A stretch of DNA of 64,000 nucleotides. Origin: Stigmatella aurantiaca DW4/3-1. GTDB taxonomy: Bacteria > Myxococcota > Myxococcia > Myxococcales > Myxococcaceae. The number at the start of each line of letters is the position of its first letter. Position 1 is the first letter of the stretch. Below are positions 26,739 through 34,879 of this stretch, in pieces. The stretch lies in contig NC_014623.1 in NCBI RefSeq assembly GCF_000165485.1, forward strand, positions 763,501-827,500, written 5' to 3'. Both the position numbers and the translations under genes were made by a program. The notes beneath the pieces are model-generated. The model was not told where the DNA came from. It saw only the letters and a list, made by a program, of their open reading frames with translations, and ran no database searches.

Positions 26739-27569
26739 GTGCTTCGACGCGCGGGGCGGGGAGTGGCCGTGCTGGTGCTGGGCGCTTGTGCGGCGGGGCA
26801 GCCTGTCGAGGTGTCCCGGGAGCCGTCCGACATGGGGGCCATGTCCGAGCAAGAGTTCCGGGCGCTGCACCGGCCGAGGTCCGAGGCCGCGGGGCCTCAC
26901 CGGGGCGAGGAACTCGTGGTGGGCGGGGCCCGTGCCTACCTGCGACTGCCCGAGGGGGCTCCCGGTCCCAGGCCCGCGGTGCTCGTCCTCCATGACGAGG
27001 GGGGGCTGAGCGAGCACTTCCTGCACTGGGCGGACCGGCTGGCCGCCGAGGGCTACGCCGCGCTCGCGGTGGACCTGTATGGCACCCAGGAGTCCACCGC
27101 GCCCGATGGAACGGTGACGGTGGTGAAGATGCTGGATGTGGAGCGGGCCCGGAAGGTGCTCCAGGCGGCGCATGCGTTCCTGGTGACGGACGCGCGGGTG
27201 CGGGCGCCGCGCACGGCGGTCATGGGCTGGGGGCTCGGGGGAAGCTGGGCGCTCCGCTTGGGCATGGCGGAGCCCGCGCTGGACGCGGTGGTGACGTACT
27301 CCGGCCTGGTGGAGGCGGATCCGGAGGCGCTCGCGGGCCTCCGGGCGCCGCTGCTGGTGCTGCTGGGCACGAAGGACGCCACGCTTCCCGCCGAAGAGCA
27401 GGAGGCGTTCGTGCAGGCGTTGGATGACGCCCAGGGGCTGCACCGGGTGCTGCGCTACGAGGCGGAGCACGCGTTCGAGAACCCCGCGAGCGGCCAGTAC
27501 GATGCGCACGCGGCCGCCGCGGCGTGGCAGGCCGTGGAGTTCTTCCTGGAGCGCCACCTGAAGCGATGA
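26739..27569 (+). CDS. Dienelactone hydrolase-like lipoprotein lacking the usual nucleophile
   Basis: This 276-aa protein starts at GTG preceded by GGGAGG. It has a short lipoprotein-type leader (VLGAC) and an alpha/beta-hydrolase domain of the dienelactone hydrolase family (AVLVLHDEGGLSEH, YAALAVDLYG). D213 (GTKDATLP) and H244 (EAEHAFEN) of the triad are present. The nucleophile elbow reads GWGLGG where the family has G-x-C/S-x-G-G; position 165 is Gly. It may be non-catalytic, or use S169 four residues on. Likely co-transcribed with the aldo/keto reductase. Confidence 0.8.
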   Translation: MLRRAGRGVAVLVLGACAAGQPVEVSREPSDMGAMSEQEFRALHRPRSEAAGPHRGEELVVGGARAYLRLPEGAPGPRPAVLVLHDEGGLSEHFLHWADRLAAEGYAALAVDLYGTQESTAPDGTVTVVKMLDVERARKVLQAAHAFLVTDARVRAPRTAVMGWGLGGSWALRLGMAEPALDAVVTYSGLVEADPEALAGLRAPLLVLLGTKDATLPAEEQEAFVQALDDAQGLHRVLRYEAEHAFENPASGQYDAHAAAAAWQAVEFFLERHLKR

Positions 27570-27768
27570 GCCTTGGGAGGAGCAGGGCCGATGTGCGCCA
27601 ACATGGACGGTTGTCCTGTTCCCTCCGCCCTATTTGTTGCTGGCTGAGCACGTGGAGGTTTCTCCACCGCACACCCCCTGCCTTTCGAGCCCCAGCGTAA
27701 AGCCATCCCCTTGGATGGTCCGTGAATCCCTCTAGGCTTTCAGGGCAGTGCCCAAGGGGGGGAATTCC

Positions 27769-28221
27769 ATGAACGTGGTCAAAGAGTGGACGGTGGGGAC
27801 CCATCACTTCCGGAGGGAGGAGCCGGATCTGCTGTGGTGCACCTACAAAGGACCGACGCGCGCTTCGGACATCGAGCGGTTCGTCTCCATCGCGCGGGAA
27901 ATGGCCGCCAATGACCGGGTCTTCGTCGTCTCGGACATCCGCCTGTCCACCATCGAGAAGGACGCCCGGGAACTGCTCTCGCAGAGCCTTCGTCCCGAGT
28001 GGCTCCAGGGGCTGGTGTACGTGGGCGCGGACGCGCTTCAGAAGGCCATCGTCAAGGCGATGATGATCGCGCTCTACTTCACGGGGAAGTGCAAGGTGGA
28101 CATCGAATTCGCCCGGAGCGAGGAGGAGGCGCGCGACATCATCTCGCGCATTCGCCAGACCCAGAGCCACCCGCCGGACCTCTCCGCCAGCGCATCCTCG
28201 GGCCAAGCGAAGAACCCGTGA
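27769..28221 (+). CDS. STAS/SpoIIAA-like protein
   Basis: This 150-aa soluble protein starts at ATG 27769, preceded by a strong AAGGGGGGG tract. The alternating strand/helix layout resembles the STAS/SEC14-like stand-alone fold: FRREEPDLLWCTYKGPT, a helix, VFVVSDIRLSTIEK, a helix, LVYVGADALQKAIVKAMMI and KVDIEFARSEEEAR. It is organised like the 131-aa protein at 8388-8783, though identity is low by eye. No kinase partner is adjacent. The Ser/Ala-rich tail is probably disordered. Confidence 0.6.
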   Translation: MNVVKEWTVGTHHFRREEPDLLWCTYKGPTRASDIERFVSIAREMAANDRVFVVSDIRLSTIEKDARELLSQSLRPEWLQGLVYVGADALQKAIVKAMMIALYFTGKCKVDIEFARSEEEARDIISRIRQTQSHPPDLSASASSGQAKNP

Positions 28222-28227
28222 ACCCCA

Positions 28228-28258
28228 ACCCGCGCCCGCGCGTGTGCCGCGCGCGGGT
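28228..28258 (+). terminator. GC-rich inverted repeat after STAS-like gene
   Basis: ACCCGCGC (28228-28235) and GCGCGGGT (28251-28258) are perfect complements just after the stop at 28221. No T-run follows, so it may be a terminator or an mRNA end-stabilising hairpin. Confidence 0.35.
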
Positions 28259-28278
28259 CCAGGGTAGGGTGCGTTTCC

Positions 28279-28632
28279 ATGGCACGTCTGTTCCTCTCTC
28301 AAGACAAAGTGTCCCCTGCCGTCCAGGAGTTCGTCGGCCAGTTCCACCGCTCCGTTGTCGAGACCGTGGCCGGCACGGTGGCGCGCGAGCACATCGTGGT
28401 GGTGGGCATGGCGCAGAACCCGTTCGTGAGGCGGGCGCGCAAGCTGCTGGACGAGGAGAAGCTGAAGTTCACCTACCTGGAGTACGGCAGCTACTTCTCG
28501 ATGTGGAAGGAGCGTCTGGCACTGAAGATGTGGGCGGGCTTCCCCACGTTCCCGATGGTGTTCATCGATGGGACGTTGGTGGGCGGGTTCACCGACCTGA
28601 AGGCGCTGAAGGAGCGGGGGCAGCTCCGGTAG
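28279..28632 (+). CDS. Glutaredoxin-fold protein without active-site cysteine
   Basis: This 117-aa protein resembles monothiol glutaredoxins. VVVGMAQNPFVRRARKLLD occupies the place of 'FMKGtp..P.CGFS..a...L', and the C-terminal half WAGFPTFPMVFIDGTLVGG matches the glutaredoxin GSH-binding region including cis-Pro. There is no cysteine anywhere in the protein, so it cannot act as a redox or [2Fe-2S] glutaredoxin of the usual kind. A binding or regulatory role is inferred. Stand-alone gene. Confidence 0.75.
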   Translation: MARLFLSQDKVSPAVQEFVGQFHRSVVETVAGTVAREHIVVVGMAQNPFVRRARKLLDEEKLKFTYLEYGSYFSMWKERLALKMWAGFPTFPMVFIDGTLVGGFTDLKALKERGQLR

Positions 28633-28651
28633 CGCCTGCCGGCGTCAGGCG

Positions 28652-29275
28652 TCAGTAGGGCCGCTGGCCCACGAAGTTGCCCGGGGGCGAGTAGTTGCAC
28701 ACCCAGAAGTTCCAGCGGGTAAAGCCCGAGAAGGGCGAGTTCTCGGTGCATTCCTTGAGCGCGCAGCCCACCTGGGTGGTGTTCCTCCAAACGATCTGCG
28801 TGTAGTGGCCGCACGCCTTGCCCGGGTTGCACGTGTTCCGGGCGTAATCGAAGTCCGAGGCTTCGGCGGCCCAGTTGCGCACCACGCCCAGGGTGTTCAA
28901 TCCGCCCGGCGTGGCGGCGGCGATGTTCTCCCCGAGGTTGCCCCGGTTGGGGTTGTGCGCGAAGCGGCACCCGTTCGCCCACGTCTGGGCGGTGCTGGCC
29001 GCTGCCTCGGACCAGGTGAGCACCGGCAGGGCCGGGCTGGGCGTGGGGTTGGCGAGAGCCCGGACCCGGTTGTGTTCGGTGAGCATGTCGCGTGCGAACT
29101 CGCTCGTTCCGTCCGGCGCGCCCCCATCGGGCGAGGTGCCTCCATCGGGCGAGATGCCTCCATCGGGTGTTCCGGAATCGTCTCCGGAATCACACCCCCC
29201 GGCCCCCAGGGCAAAGCAGAGGGCAAGCAGGAGGGAGGAGAAAAAAGGCCTCGGGACACCTGGGACAAAACGCAT
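28652..29275 (-). CDS. CAP/SCP (PR-1-like) domain lipoprotein
   Basis: A 207-aa lipoprotein (lipobox GAGGC). A Gly/Asp/Pro linker repeats the motif PDGG. The mature CAP domain shows its diagnostic segments: LTEHNRVRALANP, LTWSEAAASTAQTWANGC, LGENIA, CGHYTQIVWRNTTQVGC and WVCNYSPPGNFVGQRPY. Bacterial CAP proteins are secreted or surface-exposed; functions range from lipid binding to proteolysis. The start at 29275 gives the signal peptide; the long open frame upstream is antisense to the R3H gene and is not coding. Confidence 0.92.
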   Translation of the reverse strand: MRFVPGVPRPFFSSLLLALCFALGAGGCDSGDDSGTPDGGISPDGGTSPDGGAPDGTSEFARDMLTEHNRVRALANPTPSPALPVLTWSEAAASTAQTWANGCRFAHNPNRGNLGENIAAATPGGLNTLGVVRNWAAEASDFDYARNTCNPGKACGHYTQIVWRNTTQVGCALKECTENSPFSGFTRWNFWVCNYSPPGNFVGQRPY

Positions 29276-29383
29276 GCAAGGGCAGTATGGCGCAGTCCAG
29301 GCCTGCCTGCCTCCCCCGGAAACGGGCGTGTGCAGCCCCCCTGGGCCGGGTACATCCTTCCAGGGCAGGCCGAGAACCACGCC

Positions 29384-30964
29384 ATGACCCAGACGCGCGC
29401 CGAGCCCGATGATGACTTCCTGCTCCTGGTGGCTGTGCTTCCCTCCTCCTTGCAAGCCGCGGTGCGGGGGCTGACGCCCGCCGAAGTGCTGGAAGTGGTG
29501 ATGGACCTGGGCCGTCCTCCCGAGGCCCGGCTCGTCCACGGTTCCGTGCGCCTGACCGAGGCGCTCATCGTGCAAGCGGATCTGGAGCACGTGCTGGCCC
29601 AGGTGGGACCGCCGGGCGAGGACAACCGGGCTGGCATCGAGCGCACGCTCCACCGGGTCTCGGCCATCCGCAACCGCAAGGGGCGCGTGGTGGGGCTCAC
29701 GCTGCGGGTGGGCCGGGCGGTGTTCGGCACCATCGACATGCTGAAGGACCTCATTGGCACGGGGCGCAACGTGCTGCTCCTGGGCCGGCCTGGCGTGGGC
29801 AAGACGACGAAGCTGCGCGAGGTGGCGCGGGTGCTCGCCGATGACCTGCGCAAGCGGGTGATGGTGGTGGACACCTCCAACGAGATTGGCGGGGACGGGG
29901 ACATTCCCCACCCGGGCATCGGCGGGGCGCGCCGCATGCAGGTGTCCCGGCCGGACCGGCAGCACGACGTGATGATCGAGGCGGTGGAGAACCATATGCC
30001 CGAGGCCATCATCGTCGACGAGATTGGCACCTCGGCGGAGGCGGCGGCGGCGCGGACCATCGCCGAGCGCGGGGTGCAACTCGTGGCGACGGCCCACGGC
30101 AACACGCTGGAGAACCTGGTGCTCAACCCCACCCTGTCGGACCTCGTGGGTGGGGTGCACACGGTGACGCTGAGCGACGAGGAGGCGCGCCGCCGCAACA
30201 CCCAGAAGACGGTGAGCGAGCGCAAGGCCCCGCCCACCTTCGACCTGGTGGTGCAGATGGTGGGCCGGGACGAGGTGCTCGTGCACCGCGACACGGCGGA
30301 GGCGGTGGACCGGCTGCTCGCCGGACAGGAGGTGGGAGGGGAGCGCCGGCTGTTGCACGAGGGCGAGGTGCGCGTGGAGCCGGTGCCCCAGGCCGTGGCG
30401 CCGCTGCCCGCGCCCCGCTCCAAGGCCGCCCCTCCGGCACCCGCCCCTGCCCAGGGGCCCCCTCGCCTCTACCCCCACGCGGTGAGCCGGGACTTGCTGG
30501 ACCGGGTGCTGCGCGAGCTGAAGGTGGAGGCGCGGGTGGTGGGACGGCTGGAGTCCGCGGACATCGTCCTGACGGTGCGCTCCCGGGCGAATGATCCCAA
30601 GATGCGGCGGGTGGTGGAGCGCACCGGGGCGCGCGTGGAGGTGGTGAAGCGCAGCAGCTCGGCGGAACTGCGGCGGGTGCTGCGCGGGGCCTTTCTGCTG
30701 GCCGAAGGAGTGGACGAGGAGTTGCTGCGCGAAGCCGTGGCGGAGGCGGAGCACGCCATCCAGCGCGTCCTGAACGAAGGGGTGTCGGTGCCGCTGGCCC
30801 CCCGTCCTCCCCGGCTGCGCAAGCTCCAGCACCGGTTGGTGAGCCGCTACCCCCTGGAGACGGTGAGCCTGGGCAGCGAGCCGCTGCGGCACCTGGTCAT
30901 CTACCCGCTGGGGGCGGAGGTGGAGGCGGCGGCGCGGGAGAGCGACGCCGAGGGAACGGCCTGA
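29384..30964 (+). CDS. R3H-domain AAA ATPase (SpoIIIAA/Ycf45-like)
   Basis: This 526-aa protein has a RecA/secretion-ATPase-like core: Walker A LLGRPGVGKTTKL (~133-144), VVDTSNEIGGDGDIPH, Walker B AIIVDEIGT and LVATAHGNTLENL. It matches the SpoIIIAA-related Ycf45 family. A disordered Pro/Ala linker (~355-385) separates this from an RNA-binding-like region and a C-terminal R3H motif (RLRKLQHRLVSRYPLETVSLGSEP, R and H spaced as expected). It is cytoplasmic and probably binds single-stranded nucleic acid. The ATG at 29384 is chosen because upstream codons are antisense to the CAP gene. Confidence 0.9.
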   Translation: MTQTRAEPDDDFLLLVAVLPSSLQAAVRGLTPAEVLEVVMDLGRPPEARLVHGSVRLTEALIVQADLEHVLAQVGPPGEDNRAGIERTLHRVSAIRNRKGRVVGLTLRVGRAVFGTIDMLKDLIGTGRNVLLLGRPGVGKTTKLREVARVLADDLRKRVMVVDTSNEIGGDGDIPHPGIGGARRMQVSRPDRQHDVMIEAVENHMPEAIIVDEIGTSAEAAAARTIAERGVQLVATAHGNTLENLVLNPTLSDLVGGVHTVTLSDEEARRRNTQKTVSERKAPPTFDLVVQMVGRDEVLVHRDTAEAVDRLLAGQEVGGERRLLHEGEVRVEPVPQAVAPLPAPRSKAAPPAPAPAQGPPRLYPHAVSRDLLDRVLRELKVEARVVGRLESADIVLTVRSRANDPKMRRVVERTGARVEVVKRSSSAELRRVLRGAFLLAEGVDEELLREAVAEAEHAIQRVLNEGVSVPLAPRPPRLRKLQHRLVSRYPLETVSLGSEPLRHLVIYPLGAEVEAAARESDAEGTA

Positions 30965-31044
30965 GCGCTTGGTGGGCCTCCCGTCACGCGGGGGAGGTGC
31001 ACAGCCCCGGGCATTCAAGGGTAAGATGAGGGGAGCCTGCCTTC

Positions 31045-31638
31045 ATGAAACCTCCTCTCTACCTCTTCCTGCCGGTGGTTGGCGCCATGGTGCTCGTGGC
31101 GGCGGTGGTGGGCACCTCCCTGTGGCCCGAAGCGCCCTTGCCGGAGGTGAGCTTTGCCTCCACGCCAAGGCCTCCGCCTCCCCCCGTGCCCCAGGCGGCT
31201 CCGGCCCCTCCGCGCCCCGCGGCCAAGCCCATCGCCGCCCGTCCCAAACCCGCCCCCGCGCCCCTGCCTCCCCCCGCCCCCCTGCCGCTGCCGGTGGAGC
31301 CGCCGGAACGGATCGCCGAGGTGGCGATGCCACCCAGGAACGAGGCGCCCCAGCAGGATCCCGCCGACTCGGTGCGCCGGGAGCCTTACTCGGATCAAAA
31401 GGAGCGGGTCGTGGAGCGGCCGTGGATGGGAAAGTCCATGGAGCGAATCGCCCAGCGGCTGGGAGAGGACGAGGCGCGTTTGGAGCGTGAGCGCCAGGAG
31501 GCCCAGGGGCGAGGGGACACCGCTGAGCTTCAGCGCCTGGAGACGCGCATCGAGCTCAACCGCAAGCGGATCGGCATCATGCGCAGCAAGTTCCCGGCCT
31601 ACTTCGAGGAAGGCAAGGCCCCCGCGCCCCTCCAGTGA
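31045..31638 (+). CDS. Membrane-anchored proline-rich protein, unknown
   Basis: This 197-aa protein has one N-terminal membrane anchor or signal (FLPVVGAMVLVAAVVGTSLW). A ~60-residue Pro/Ala-rich stalk follows (about 45-105), then a C-terminal helical charged region likely to form a coiled coil (MERIAQRLGEDEARLERERQ). No catalytic motif is present. The topology (cytoplasmic N-terminus, periplasmic rod) suggests an envelope spacer or scaffold. It begins 81 bases after the R3H ATPase gene on the same strand. Confidence 0.6.
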   Translation: MKPPLYLFLPVVGAMVLVAAVVGTSLWPEAPLPEVSFASTPRPPPPPVPQAAPAPPRPAAKPIAARPKPAPAPLPPPAPLPLPVEPPERIAEVAMPPRNEAPQQDPADSVRREPYSDQKERVVERPWMGKSMERIAQRLGEDEARLERERQEAQGRGDTAELQRLETRIELNRKRIGIMRSKFPAYFEEGKAPAPLQ

Positions 31639-31668
31639 GGCCCGGGGCCGCCGGGTTCAGACACGGGC

Positions 31669-31965
31669 TCAGCCGCCGTGGAGGAGACTCCGCCGGGCTG
31701 GGCCTCCCGAGCCCTTGACGCCCATCTGGCTGGGAGCCTTCTTGCGGCCCTGCACCGAGGTGCGCCGCCGGTGGCTCTTGGGCTCGTGGATTTCCGACGC
31801 GGGGCCCAGCGTCACCCGTTGGAGCGCCTTCTCTCTCCGGAGCAATGCGGCCTCGTCGCGTGGCAGCGTCTTCTTCCCTTTGCTGGCCTGCTGACTGGGC
31901 TGAGCCGAGCGTACGTCCACGGTCCGCCTGTTCTTCATTCCCGCCAGTGTTGTCCGCACCGCCAT
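31669..31965 (-). CDS. Small basic protein, unknown
   Basis: This 98-aa, strongly basic protein starts at an ATG with a GGGAGG site about 5-6 bases upstream. It is rich in K, R, S, Q and T (NRRTVDVRSAQPSQQASKGK, KSHRRRTSVQGRKKAPSQ) and lacks hydrophobic segments. It resembles small disordered nucleic-acid-binding proteins, but no family is recognisable. It lies about 100 bases downstream of another small minus-strand gene with a zinc-ribbon motif. Confidence 0.55.
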   Translation of the reverse strand: MAVRTTLAGMKNRRTVDVRSAQPSQQASKGKKTLPRDEAALLRREKALQRVTLGPASEIHEPKSHRRRTSVQGRKKAPSQMGVKGSGGPARRSLLHGG

Positions 31966-32065
31966 GAGTGCCTCCCTTTGAGCTGAGGTAGGGATGGTTC
32001 CCTGGCTTTGGCAGTCCGGCGCGGGGCGGGTGGGACGCGCCCCCGGTGCCCGGGCGGGGAGGCGA

Positions 32066-32578
32066 TCAGCCCTGACGCTTCTTTCCTTTGCGCGGCTTGG
32101 CCCGCAGCGTCTCCGGGGGAAAGAGCCAGCCGTCGGCGGAGCCCTCGGAGGCCGTGCTCCCCGAGGAACTGCCGGTGGACCACTTGAGGGGCACCGGGGC
32201 CGTGGTGGGGACCGTGACGCCCTGGGAGCGGCAGCCGCGGCACCATGACTGGGGACGGCGCTCGCCGCGGATGATGCGGTAGCCGAAGTCCTGCGCCGTG
32301 GGGCCCTCATGGTTGCAGCGCGGGCACCGGGTCATCGAGGTGATGCCCGTCTCCTTCGCCTTCTGCCGCCCGTGCTCCACGACCAAGGCCAGGGCCACCG
32401 CGAAACCCACCCGCCCCTCCGAGGCGATGTGGAACTGCCGGGCCTTCTTGCCCTTGCCCGCTTTCAGGATCGGAACGAGGTCGCTACCGCCCAGCAAGTT
32501 GCGCTGCTCGATGACGTGCTTCGCGCTCTGAGAAGTCGAGTGGCTCACGGGACCACTCATACTAGGGACGTCTGACAT
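32066..32578 (-). CDS. Protein with zinc-ribbon-like CxxC pairs, unknown
   Basis: This 170-aa protein has a central CPRCNHEGP ... WCRGC arrangement (two CxxC pairs ~27 residues apart, about 85-115) typical of a structural zinc ribbon. A Lys-rich region precedes it (LKAGKGKKARQF), and the C-terminus is Ser/Lys-rich and basic (RAKPRKGKKRQG). A nucleic-acid-binding role is plausible. I recognise no named family. A second Met six codons in (32560) is an alternative start. Confidence 0.55.
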   Translation of the reverse strand: MSDVPSMSGPVSHSTSQSAKHVIEQRNLLGGSDLVPILKAGKGKKARQFHIASEGRVGFAVALALVVEHGRQKAKETGITSMTRCPRCNHEGPTAQDFGYRIIRGERRPQSWCRGCRSQGVTVPTTAPVPLKWSTGSSSGSTASEGSADGWLFPPETLRAKPRKGKKRQG

Positions 32579-32676
32579 GCCCCTCGGAGGGGGGCCTCAC
32601 CCCCTCTGCCTGGTTGTCTGCCCACCGGCCAGGCACCTCCCAAAAACCCTTGGGTTTCAAGGGTTTGGAAAAGGGC

Positions 32677-34167
32677 TCAGGGGTTGGGCCCGCTGGTGGC
32701 GTCCGTGGAGGGGAACACGGGGGTTCCCCCAGGAAGGGTGGGATCATGCGGCAGGCTGCCGCGAGGACTCCGCAGGTAGACGAAGGGGCTGGCGAACAGG
32801 AAGTTGGAGACGCGCGAGGTGTAGATGTCCGCGTAGCGCTCCACCTGCCGCGCCAGGTGGCTCTTGTCATTGCCCGCGCGGGTGAGCAGTCCCCAGTGCG
32901 GATTGGACAGCTCGCTGGCGGCGCGGGCCATGGGGCCCAACTCCGCGTCCAGCGCCTCCAACTGGGTGCGGATCGCCGTCAGCCGGGACAGCAGCTCGTC
33001 CTCGGGCATCTGGGAGCGAGGGCCGTAGTGGGCCCGGCGCCGCTGGAGCTCCAGCCGGAGCTGGCACGACTCGGCCTCCAACTGCTCCTTGACCACCATG
33101 CGCTCGGCCAGCCGGGCCTCGGTGGTGCGGAAGGCGGCGATGGCGCGCACCTCGTCCTCCAACTCGCGCAGGATGAGCGCGGTGCGCCAGCGCAGCACGT
33201 TCTTCGTCACGTGCACGTCGCCGAACATGTGGTCGCCCACGTAGAGAATCTCATCCCCGCTCAGGCCCAGGTGCCGCTCCAGCTCCACCGCGCTGCCCCC
33301 GAAGTAGGGCGTCCGTGGCTTGAGCAGCCCCGAGTAGGGGCGCAGCAGCGCCTCCCCGCCCGTGTCCACCACCTCGAACAGGGGCGAGCGCGTGGTGAAG
33401 AACTCGGGTTTGCGCGCGCTGACGATGACGACGTCGAACAGCTCCCGCCACGTCATGCCGGAGGGCAGGTAGGGATCGAACGCCGCGTGCATCATCGGCA
33501 CGGAGTAGGCCCACTCGCTGTTGGTGATGAGCAGCAGCTTCTTGCCCGCGTTGCGCTGGTCCAGCAGCGCCAGCGCCGTCTCGGGCTCGGGCAGCACATA
33601 GCGCTCGGGGTCGGCGATGATCTCCGCCTTGAGCCGGCCCGCCATGTGGGCGGCATCCAGGGAGCGGCGCACGATGTCGTAGAGGTCGCTGTAGCCCATG
33701 GGGCCCGGGAGCTTGCCGTCATCCAGCAGGTCCACGAGCTGGGCGTAGATGCAGGCCTCGGAGAGCGAGAAGAGGGTGTTGAGGAACATCCACCGCCGCT
33801 CGGAGAGATCGACGATGGTGCGGGCATACTCGGTGCGCTGCGCCTCGAAGCCCATGGGGCGGGTGCCGTGCAGGGCCTTCTTCACGAAGCCGAAGCGGTT
33901 GGCCTTGAGGAGGTTGCCCTTCTCCGTGTCGATGATGAGGCCCCGGATGACCAGCTCCGGCTCAAAGGCGAGGTGGCCCACGGGCCAGTTCTGGGCCAGG
34001 AGCCCCTCGCGGATGTACTCGTACGCACGGCGCTCCCACGCCTCCACCCGGTAGTGGACGAGCGTGTAGTCCATGTCGTAGCCAATGGCCTTGATGGCCC
34101 TCATGTTGAGGGTGCGGTTGCAGAAGATGCCGCGTTCGGGAGGGGGGGCTGTGAAGTGGCCGCTCAT
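32677..34167 (-). CDS. HAD-superfamily 5'-nucleotidase (cytosolic purine 5'-nucleotidase-like)
   Basis: This 496-aa protein has the HAD motif I DMDYTLVHY (D31, D33) and matches the HAD-IG/NT5C2-like family. Further segments are LLLITNSEWAYSVPMM (motif II), RKPEFFTTRSPLFEV and EILYVGDHMFGDVHVTKN (motif IV aspartates). A predicted coiled-coil segment (about 370-440; EQLEAESCQLRLELQRRRAH) and a conserved FASPFVYLRSPRG C-terminus complete it. It should dephosphorylate purine nucleoside 5'-monophosphates; exact substrate unknown. Confidence 0.92.
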   Translation of the reverse strand: MSGHFTAPPPERGIFCNRTLNMRAIKAIGYDMDYTLVHYRVEAWERRAYEYIREGLLAQNWPVGHLAFEPELVIRGLIIDTEKGNLLKANRFGFVKKALHGTRPMGFEAQRTEYARTIVDLSERRWMFLNTLFSLSEACIYAQLVDLLDDGKLPGPMGYSDLYDIVRRSLDAAHMAGRLKAEIIADPERYVLPEPETALALLDQRNAGKKLLLITNSEWAYSVPMMHAAFDPYLPSGMTWRELFDVVIVSARKPEFFTTRSPLFEVVDTGGEALLRPYSGLLKPRTPYFGGSAVELERHLGLSGDEILYVGDHMFGDVHVTKNVLRWRTALILRELEDEVRAIAAFRTTEARLAERMVVKEQLEAESCQLRLELQRRRAHYGPRSQMPEDELLSRLTAIRTQLEALDAELGPMARAASELSNPHWGLLTRAGNDKSHLARQVERYADIYTSRVSNFLFASPFVYLRSPRGSLPHDPTLPGGTPVFPSTDATSGPNP

Positions 34168-34273
34168 GCCTGCTTTCCTGCCTGGGCCCGGAGCGAATGT
34201 CGAGCGACGAGCCGGCCTCGGATGGGGTCTTTCTCATCAGAGAAGGACAGCTTCTTTGTTAGGGTGTCAGGCC

Positions 34274-34756
34274 ATGCACACTTCTTCGCGCATGGGTCCA
34301 GCGGCCCTGCTGTCCCTTGTTCTCATGGCGTGTGGCGGGGAGGATGAGGAGGACGGCCCCGTGTCCTCCCGGCCGCTGAGCGGTACCGTGGATGGGCGGC
34401 CCTTCACGGCGGCGTCCGCGATTGCCTTCACGGATACGGAAGCCCCTGGCAACAAGCTCATCCAGATCTCCGAGGCCGAGCAGGAGTGCACCAACCTGGG
34501 GGACTCCTTCGAGGGCCGCCGGGACATCAACCTCAACGGTCCCTGGAACGTCCACACCGCGCCGTTGTCCCTGGAGAACGTGGTGGGCGTCATCGTCTAC
34601 AAGGGCGACAGCCCCACCATTGGCCTGATGGCCTCGGGCAAGGTGGAGTACGTCGAGACGCCCACGGCGGCGGGTTCCGTGGGCAAGCTGCGGCTGCGCG
34701 GCGCCAATTCCAAGGACTCCATCGAGGGCGAGGTGAGCGTCAAGGTCTGCGATTAG
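34274..34756 (+). CDS. Small lipoprotein, unknown
   Basis: This 160-aa protein has a lipobox (LVLMAC) and an acidic EDEEDG start of the mature chain. It continues as a beta-rich domain beginning LSGTVDGRPFTAASAIAF and ending in KVCD. The 'GTVdGrpF.a.sa.a' opening is frequent in myxobacterial lipoproteins of unknown function. Two Cys in the mature chain could form a disulphide. ATG 34274 is the start of the signal peptide. Confidence 0.7.
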   Translation: MHTSSRMGPAALLSLVLMACGGEDEEDGPVSSRPLSGTVDGRPFTAASAIAFTDTEAPGNKLIQISEAEQECTNLGDSFEGRRDINLNGPWNVHTAPLSLENVVGVIVYKGDSPTIGLMASGKVEYVETPTAAGSVGKLRLRGANSKDSIEGEVSVKVCD

Positions 34757-34879
34757 GCCTTTGCCGCCGCGGGCGGCCCGGGGTTTCCGGGGGAAGGGCA
34801 GGAAGGGGCCCGGCCGGAGGGCTGCCCCCCGATCAAGGCCCGTGCGTCCCCCGGGGCTCACGGGTTATAGACAGCAGCG

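Noticed and set aside
29276-31018. N-terminal extension of the CAP-domain gene through ~1.7 kb
   Set aside because: It is antisense to the R3H ATPase. A perfect lipoprotein signal starts at 29275.
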